Shown: positions 59,621 through 64,000 of the stretch, one piece after another
How the letters are laid out: each line of letters starts with the position of its first letter
Numbering within the stretch: the first letter of the stretch is position 1
Source of the DNA: Streptosporangium subroseum
GTDB taxonomy: Bacteria > Actinomycetota > Actinomycetes > Streptosporangiales > Streptosporangiaceae
Assembly: GCF_900188345.1 (NCBI RefSeq)
Contig: NZ_FZOD01000002.1
Location: 227,630 to 291,629, forward strand
Length of the DNA stretch: 64,000 nucleotides
Direction: 5' to 3'
Position numbers and translations under genes: made by a program
Notes under the pieces: model-generated
Seen by the model: only the letters and a program-made list of their open reading frames with translations
Databases searched by the model: none
What the model was told of the DNA's origin: nothing

Positions 59621-60943
59621 AAGCAGGTCATCCTCGCAGCCCACTTCCCGGGCGTGAACAACCACACGGTCTGGAGCGATCCAGCCTCGGGCAGCCAGAT
59701 CGACTTCGCCGCGTTCGCCCATCTCGCGCGGACCGCCGAACGCGGCAAATTCGACTTCTTCTTCCTGGCGGACGGCCAGCGGCTGCGCGAGCAGCGCGGC
59801 AGGATCCACGATCTCGACGTGGTCGGCCGCCCCGACGCGCTCACCGTGCTCGCCGCCCTGGCCGCGGTGACCGACCACCTCGGCCTGGCCGCGACGATCA
59901 ATGCCACCTTCAACGAGCCCTACGAGGTGGCCCGCAAGCTGGCCACCCTCGACCACCTGTCCGGTGGCCGGGCCGGCTGGAACATCGTCACCTCCTCCGA
60001 CGCGTTCACCGGGGAGAACTTCCGCCGGGGCGGCTTTCTGGACTACTCCCAGCGCTACGAGCGCGCCGAGGAGTTCCTGCGGACCGCCCGCGAGCTCTGG
60101 GACTCCTGGGCCGAGGAGGATCTCGTCGCCGACCCCGTCGCCGGCACGTTCGCCGCGGAGGGCGCGGGGGCGTTCGCCCATCACGGCGCCCAGTTCGACA
60201 TCGGCGGCCACTTCACCGTGCCGCGCAGCCCGCAGCGCTACCCGCTGACCATCCAGGCGGGCGACTCCGAGGAGGGCCGGGAGTTCGCCGCCTCCACCGC
60301 CGACGCCATCTTCTCCCGGCACAGCACGCTGGAGGCCGGTCAGGCCTTCTACCGCGACATCAAGTCCAGGCTCGCCGGGCACGGCCGGTCCCCGGACTCC
60401 CTGAAGATCCTGCCCGGGGTCACGTTCGCGCTCGGCGACACCGACGCCGAGGCCCAGGAGAACGCCGACCACATCCGCCGCCAGCAGGTCAGCCCGCAGA
60501 CCGCGATCCTGCTGCTGGAACAGCTGTGGAACCGCGACCTGTCGTCCTACGACGCCGACGGCCCGCTGCCGGCGATCGACCCGGACGTCTCGGAAGACTC
60601 GATCATCAAGGGCCGCGCCCGGATGTACCGGGATCCACTGAAGACGGCCGCGGAGTGGCGGGCCCTGGCCGAGGCGAAACGGCTCGGCATCCGCGACCTG
60701 ATCATCGAGGTCACCGGCAGGCAGTCCTTCATCGGCTCGCCCGCGCGGGTCGCCGAGGAGATCAACGAGTTCGTGCAGACCGACGCCGCCGACGGCTTCA
60801 TCCTGGTGCCGCACCTCACTCCGGCCGGTCTGGACGGCTTCGTGGACAAGGTCGTGCCGCTGCTGCAGGAACGCGGGGTCTTCCGCGCCGAATACGAGAC
60901 GAACACGCTACGCGGCCATCTGGGGCTGGAGAACGACCTGTGA
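59618..60943 (+). CDS. LLM-class flavin-dependent oxidoreductase 2 (NtaA/SnaA/DszA type)
   Basis: This encodes a 441-residue NtaA/SnaA/DszA-family monooxygenase. FAHLARTAERGKFDFFFLAD, ATINATFNEPYEVARKLATL and SGGRAGWNIVTS are the signature, with YPLTIQAGDSEEGREFAA later. DszA-type members cleave C-S bonds of sulfones; NtaA cleaves C-N bonds. ATG 59618 has AAGGAG five bases upstream. The leader (GTCTCCACGCTCAAGGAG) recurs before the next gene. Confidence 0.93.
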   Translation: MKQVILAAHFPGVNNHTVWSDPASGSQIDFAAFAHLARTAERGKFDFFFLADGQRLREQRGRIHDLDVVGRPDALTVLAALAAVTDHLGLAATINATFNEPYEVARKLATLDHLSGGRAGWNIVTSSDAFTGENFRRGGFLDYSQRYERAEEFLRTARELWDSWAEEDLVADPVAGTFAAEGAGAFAHHGAQFDIGGHFTVPRSPQRYPLTIQAGDSEEGREFAASTADAIFSRHSTLEAGQAFYRDIKSRLAGHGRSPDSLKILPGVTFALGDTDAEAQENADHIRRQQVSPQTAILLLEQLWNRDLSSYDADGPLPAIDPDVSEDSIIKGRARMYRDPLKTAAEWRALAEAKRLGIRDLIIEVTGRQSFIGSPARVAEEINEFVQTDAADGFILVPHLTPAGLDGFVDKVVPLLQERGVFRAEYETNTLRGHLGLENDL

Positions 60944-60992
60944 CCTCCTTTCCGGGGCCAGAACCCGAGGTCTCCACGCTCAAGGAGGTTCG

Positions 60993-62096
60993 ATGAAATT
61001 CCTTGCCATCACCCTTATCGTGCACGGGCCGAACCCGATCACCGGTGAGCTGAAGTCCACCAACGCGCGCCTGCGCGAGGTCGTGGAGAACGCGGTCCTG
61101 GCCGAGGAGCTCGGCTTTGACGGCTACGGCGTCGGAGAGCGGCACGAGCGCCCGTTCATCTCCTCCTCCCCGCCGGTCGTGCTGAGCCACATCGCCGCCA
61201 GGACGTCCACGATCAAGCTGTTCACCGCGGTCACCACGCTGAGCCTGCTCGACCCGGTCCGCGCCTACGAGGACTACGCCACCCTCGACCACCTGTCCGA
61301 CGGCCGCCTGGAGCTGATCATCGGCAAGGGGAACGGCGCCGCGCAGGCCCAGCTCTTCCACGTGACCGCCGAGGACCAGTGGGACCGCAACCGGGAGGGC
61401 TACGAGCTGTTCCGCCGCCTGTGGCGGGAGGACAAGGTGACCTGGTCCGGTAGGTTCCGGCCCTCCCTGGACGAGGCCGAGACCTGGCCGCGCCCGCTGC
61501 AGCAGCCGATCCGCGTCTGGCACGGCAGCGCCACCAGCAGGGATTCGGTGGACCTCGCCGCGCAGTACGGTGACCCGCTCTTCTCCGCCAACGTCAGCAA
61601 CCCGATCGAGCCCTACGCCGAGCTGATCCGCCACTACCGGGAACGCTGGGAGTTCTACGGCCACGACCCGGCGGACGCCCTGGTCGGCGCGGGCAGCGCG
61701 GGCTTCTACACCGCCAGGACCTCGCAGGAGGCGATCGAGACCTACCGGCCGATCTTCAACGCCCGGCTGGAGCTGTTCAGGAAGGTCGGCGTGACCCCCG
61801 TCTTCCACACGCTGGAGGACGCGATCGAGCGCAGCTCGATCCTGGTCGGCAGCCCACAGCAGATCATCGACAAGGTTCACCGTTATCACGCGGCGTTCGG
61901 GCACGAGGTCATGCACCTGCAGGCCGACGCGGACGGCCTGACCGACAAGCAGCACCGGGCCGGGCTCGAGCTCTTCCAGGCCGAGATCGCCCCCGTACTG
62001 CGCCGGGAGATTCCCAGCAGGCCCTTTCCCCGCCCCGGGGACCCGCAGCCCGCGAGCCCGCGGCCCGCGAACGCGCAGCACGGGAGGCAGTCATGA
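60993..62096 (+). CDS. LLM-class flavin-dependent oxidoreductase 3
   Basis: This encodes a 367-residue luciferase-like monooxygenase. AEELGFDGYGVGERHERPFI, SHIAARTSTIKLFTAVTTLS and LDHLSDGRLELIIGKGNG follow the family fold; RVWHGSATSRDSVDLAAQYG and ILVGSPQQIIDKVHRYH are later conserved parts. A proline-rich tail ends the protein. AAGGAG lies five bases before ATG 60993, and the stop overlaps the next gene. Confidence 0.93.
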   Translation: MKFLAITLIVHGPNPITGELKSTNARLREVVENAVLAEELGFDGYGVGERHERPFISSSPPVVLSHIAARTSTIKLFTAVTTLSLLDPVRAYEDYATLDHLSDGRLELIIGKGNGAAQAQLFHVTAEDQWDRNREGYELFRRLWREDKVTWSGRFRPSLDEAETWPRPLQQPIRVWHGSATSRDSVDLAAQYGDPLFSANVSNPIEPYAELIRHYRERWEFYGHDPADALVGAGSAGFYTARTSQEAIETYRPIFNARLELFRKVGVTPVFHTLEDAIERSSILVGSPQQIIDKVHRYHAAFGHEVMHLQADADGLTDKQHRAGLELFQAEIAPVLRREIPSRPFPRPGDPQPASPRPANAQHGRQS

Positions 62097-63214
62097 CATC
62101 CCTGTCGATCCTGGATCTGGCACCCATCCCCTCCGGGGGCACGGCCGGCGACGCGCTGCGCAACACCCTGGACCTGGCCAGGCGCGCGGAGGCGTTCGGC
62201 TACCACCGCTACTGGGTGGCCGAGCACCACTTCGCCCCCGGCGTCGCGAGCGCGGCCCCCTCCGTGCTGATCGCCCTGGTGGCCGCGGCGACCAGCACGA
62301 TCAGGGTCGGCGCGGGGGCCGTGCAGCTCGGGCACCAGACCGCGCTGGCCGTCGTCGAGCAGTTCGGCCTGATCGACGCCCTGTATCCGGGCCGTATCGA
62401 CCTCGGCCTCGGCCGGTCGGGCCAGCGCAGGACCGAGCTCGCGGAGCTCGCGAAGAAGACCCCGCCGCCGCCCAAGCCCGCCAGGGTCGTGGATGGACTG
62501 CTCATCCCGGAGGGGTTCTCCTTCGCCGCGCTCGCCGCGTCGCCGCTCTTCGCGCTGTACGGCTCGCTGCTGCAGCAGCCGGGTGCGGAGAGCCCCGACT
62601 TCGCCGATCAGGTGGACGACATCGTCGCGCTGCTGGCCGGGACCTACCGGTCCGCCGAGGGGCTGGCCGCGCATGCCGTACCGGGCGAGGGCGCGAACCT
62701 GGAGCTGTGGGTGCTGGGCAGCAGCGGCGGGCAGAGCGCGCAGGTGGCGGGGGAGCGCGGGCTGCCGTTCGCCGCGAACTACCACGTCAGCCCGTCCACC
62801 GTGCTGGAGGCGGCCGACGCCTACCGGGCGGCCTTCAAGCCCTCGAAGACCCTGGCCTCGCCCCACCTGATCGTCTCCGCCGACGTGGTCGTGGCCGAGG
62901 ACGAGGACACGGCCCGCGAGCTCGCCTCGCCGTACGGGCTGTGGGTGCGCAGCATCCGCACCGGCGCGGGCGCGATGCCGTTCCCGACGCCGGAGGAGGC
63001 CGCCGCCCACGAGTGGACCGAGGAGGACCGCACCCTGGTGGCCGACCGGCTGGACACCCAGTTCGTCGGCTCGCCGCGGACGGTGGCCGAGAAGTTGCGC
63101 GTCCTGCGCGACGCCACCGGCGCCGACGAGCTGCTCGTCACCACCATCACCCACGACCACGCGGACCGGGTCCGCTCCTTCGAGCTCCTCGCGGAGGAGT
63201 GGCGGAGGAGCTGA
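62093..63214 (+). CDS. LLM-class flavin-dependent oxidoreductase 4
   Basis: This encodes a 373-residue luciferase-like protein of the group with LSILDLAPIPSGGTAGDALR, RAEAFGYHRYWVAEHHFAPG and RVGAGAVQLGHQTALAVVEQ. FVGSPRTVAEKLRVLRDATG is the usual C-terminal element. It overlaps gene 3 by 4 bases. Four different LLM enzymes in one transcription unit suggest attack on several related organosulfur substrates. Confidence 0.93.
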   Translation: MTSLSILDLAPIPSGGTAGDALRNTLDLARRAEAFGYHRYWVAEHHFAPGVASAAPSVLIALVAAATSTIRVGAGAVQLGHQTALAVVEQFGLIDALYPGRIDLGLGRSGQRRTELAELAKKTPPPPKPARVVDGLLIPEGFSFAALAASPLFALYGSLLQQPGAESPDFADQVDDIVALLAGTYRSAEGLAAHAVPGEGANLELWVLGSSGGQSAQVAGERGLPFAANYHVSPSTVLEAADAYRAAFKPSKTLASPHLIVSADVVVAEDEDTARELASPYGLWVRSIRTGAGAMPFPTPEEAAAHEWTEEDRTLVADRLDTQFVGSPRTVAEKLRVLRDATGADELLVTTITHDHADRVRSFELLAEEWRRS

Positions 63215-63495
63215 TCGCTCGGGGCATGTCCTGCCGGACGGGTCCCGACGTCGCCGTGCCCCGTCCGGCAGGATCGGGCACGGCGGCCAGGGGCGGCCCC
63301 ATTCGGGCAGGGCATCCGGCGAGGGAACCGGGCGGTGGCCGCCGGCCGTCCGGCACCTCGGGCGTGCCCGGTGATGAAGGCGGCGGCGCCGGTGGGCAGG
63401 CGACGACCCGAATAACATGTATTACCGATTGACTTTGTAGGTTATATATCTGAAGATGGGCGAGACCCAGTCTCCAGCCGTGAATGAGGTCTCTC
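63215..63495. promoter_or_regulatory. Gap between LLM operon and ABC permease gene
   Basis: No gene is seen in about 280 bases. The right third is AT-rich (63410-63455) with ACATGT at 63415 and a TATATATC run, so the permease gene probably has its own promoter. No well-spaced -35/-10 pair was found. Confidence 0.4.
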
Positions 63496-64000
63496 GTGTC
63501 CGCTCCCGTCGTCGACGTGGGGGTGCGGCGCCGGGCCGTACGGGCGCAGCCACGCGTTCCCCGGCCGTTCGCCGCCGCCTGGAAACGCCTGCTCAGCCCG
63601 CTGGTCATCGTTGTGCTCTGGCAGATCGCCAGCAGTACCGGCCTGCTCCCCGAACGTCTCCTCGCCTCACCCGTCAAGATCGTCACCACCGCCACCGACC
63701 TGATCCAGACGGGCGTCCTGCCCGAGGCGATCGTGGTCTCGCTGCAGCGCGCGGCGATCGGCTTCACCCTCGGCGCACTGGCCGGAATAGGCCTGGCACT
63801 CATCGCCGGGCTCAGCCGGGTGGGGGAGAACACGGTGGACCCGCTCCTGCAGATGCTGCGGGCACTGCCGCTGTTCGGCCTGATCCCGCTGTTCATCCTC
63901 TGGTTCGGGATCGGCGAGACGCCGAAGGTCGCGCTGGTCGCCCTCGGCGTGGTCTTCCCGCTCTATCTCAACACGTTCGCCGGGATCCGCGGCGTGGACG
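63496..64000 (+). CDS. SsuC-type ABC transporter permease (partial)
   Basis: This is the first 168 residues of a BPD_transp_1-family permease; the gene runs off the window. After a basic N-terminus come the helix SPLVIVVLWQIASSTGLLPE, SPVKIVTTATDLIQTG, GFTLGALAGIGLALIAGLSR and the start of the EAA loop (LRALPLFGLIPLFILWFGIG). It resembles SsuC/TauC, which import sulfonates, nitrate or taurine. GTG 63496 has GAGG six bases upstream and is preferred over ATG 63484. Confidence 0.9.
   Translation, partial: MSAPVVDVGVRRRAVRAQPRVPRPFAAAWKRLLSPLVIVVLWQIASSTGLLPERLLASPVKIVTTATDLIQTGVLPEAIVVSLQRAAIGFTLGALAGIGLALIAGLSRVGENTVDPLLQMLRALPLFGLIPLFILWFGIGETPKVALVALGVVFPLYLNTFAGIRGVD

Overview
The window is high-GC DNA with strong third-position GC bias and many 4-base gene overlaps. 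It carries actinobacterial signature families: a WhiB regulator, an HrdB-like sigma factor, DUF3152, DUF5302, an HGxxPAAW protein and CU044_5270. The gene set best fits a filamentous actinomycete of the Streptosporangium/Nonomuraea type. That placement is an inference from gene families; no rRNA or tRNA gene was seen.

Layout. 1-12.2 kb: chromosomal housekeeping and regulatory genes (MoxR ATPase, a kinase-lobe-like membrane protein, topoisomerase IB, WhiB, a WYL regulator divergent from a DinB/VOC pair, DUF72, an epimerase, an alpha/beta hydrolase, a MazG-like protein, an HrdB-like sigma factor, a DUF3152 protease). 12.4-16.8 kb: a methyltransferase remnant, a secreted cutinase/PET-hydrolase homologue and a large LuxR-family (LAL) regulator; the upstream regions of these last two genes share a 19-bp motif. 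17.1-24.0 kb: a complete PTS locus on the minus strand (DeoR regulator, PfkB sugar-phosphate kinase, mannitol-type EIIC, EIIB and EIIA, a zinc polyol dehydrogenase, HPr, EI). 24.3-26.7 kb: one reading frame fusing a GH1 beta-glycosidase to a LacI regulator, preceded by a 34-bp perfect palindrome with a LacI-like CG centre. 26.7-29.5 kb: a nitrilase-family protein and an ECF sigma factor with its membrane partner.

29.5-33.3 kb is an accessory island. It holds two defective IS630 copies around a lower-GC cassette (NucA/NucB nuclease toxin domain plus a candidate immunity protein), a frameshifted serine recombinase and a relic type I-E CRISPR mini-array with inverted repeats. 33.3-40.2 kb returns to chromosomal genes (NadE, PemK-like, DUF5302, a MarR pseudogene, STAS, and a CitA/DcuS-type two-component system divergent from a DctA transporter). 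40.5-49.1 kb: a secreted S1 protease, a tungsten aldehyde:ferredoxin oxidoreductase, an amidohydrolase, an HTH/Clp-N pair behind two perfect palindromes, Ohr/OhrR and an XRE regulator. 50.2-57.3 kb: two overlapping histidine kinases with no response regulator, XRE and MBL-fold genes, an NmrA oxidoreductase and an IS3 remnant. 57.3-64.0 kb: a secreted beta-lactamase-fold protein, then four tandem flavin-dependent (LLM) monooxygenases leading to an SsuC-type ABC permease cut by the window end, consistent with organosulfur scavenging.

Most interesting items: the GH1-LacI fusion and its palindrome; the twin palindromes at the HTH/Clp-N locus; the motif linking the LAL regulator to the polyester hydrolase; the IS-flanked nuclease toxin cassette; the inverted CRISPR relic; and several gene remnants that show recent decay.
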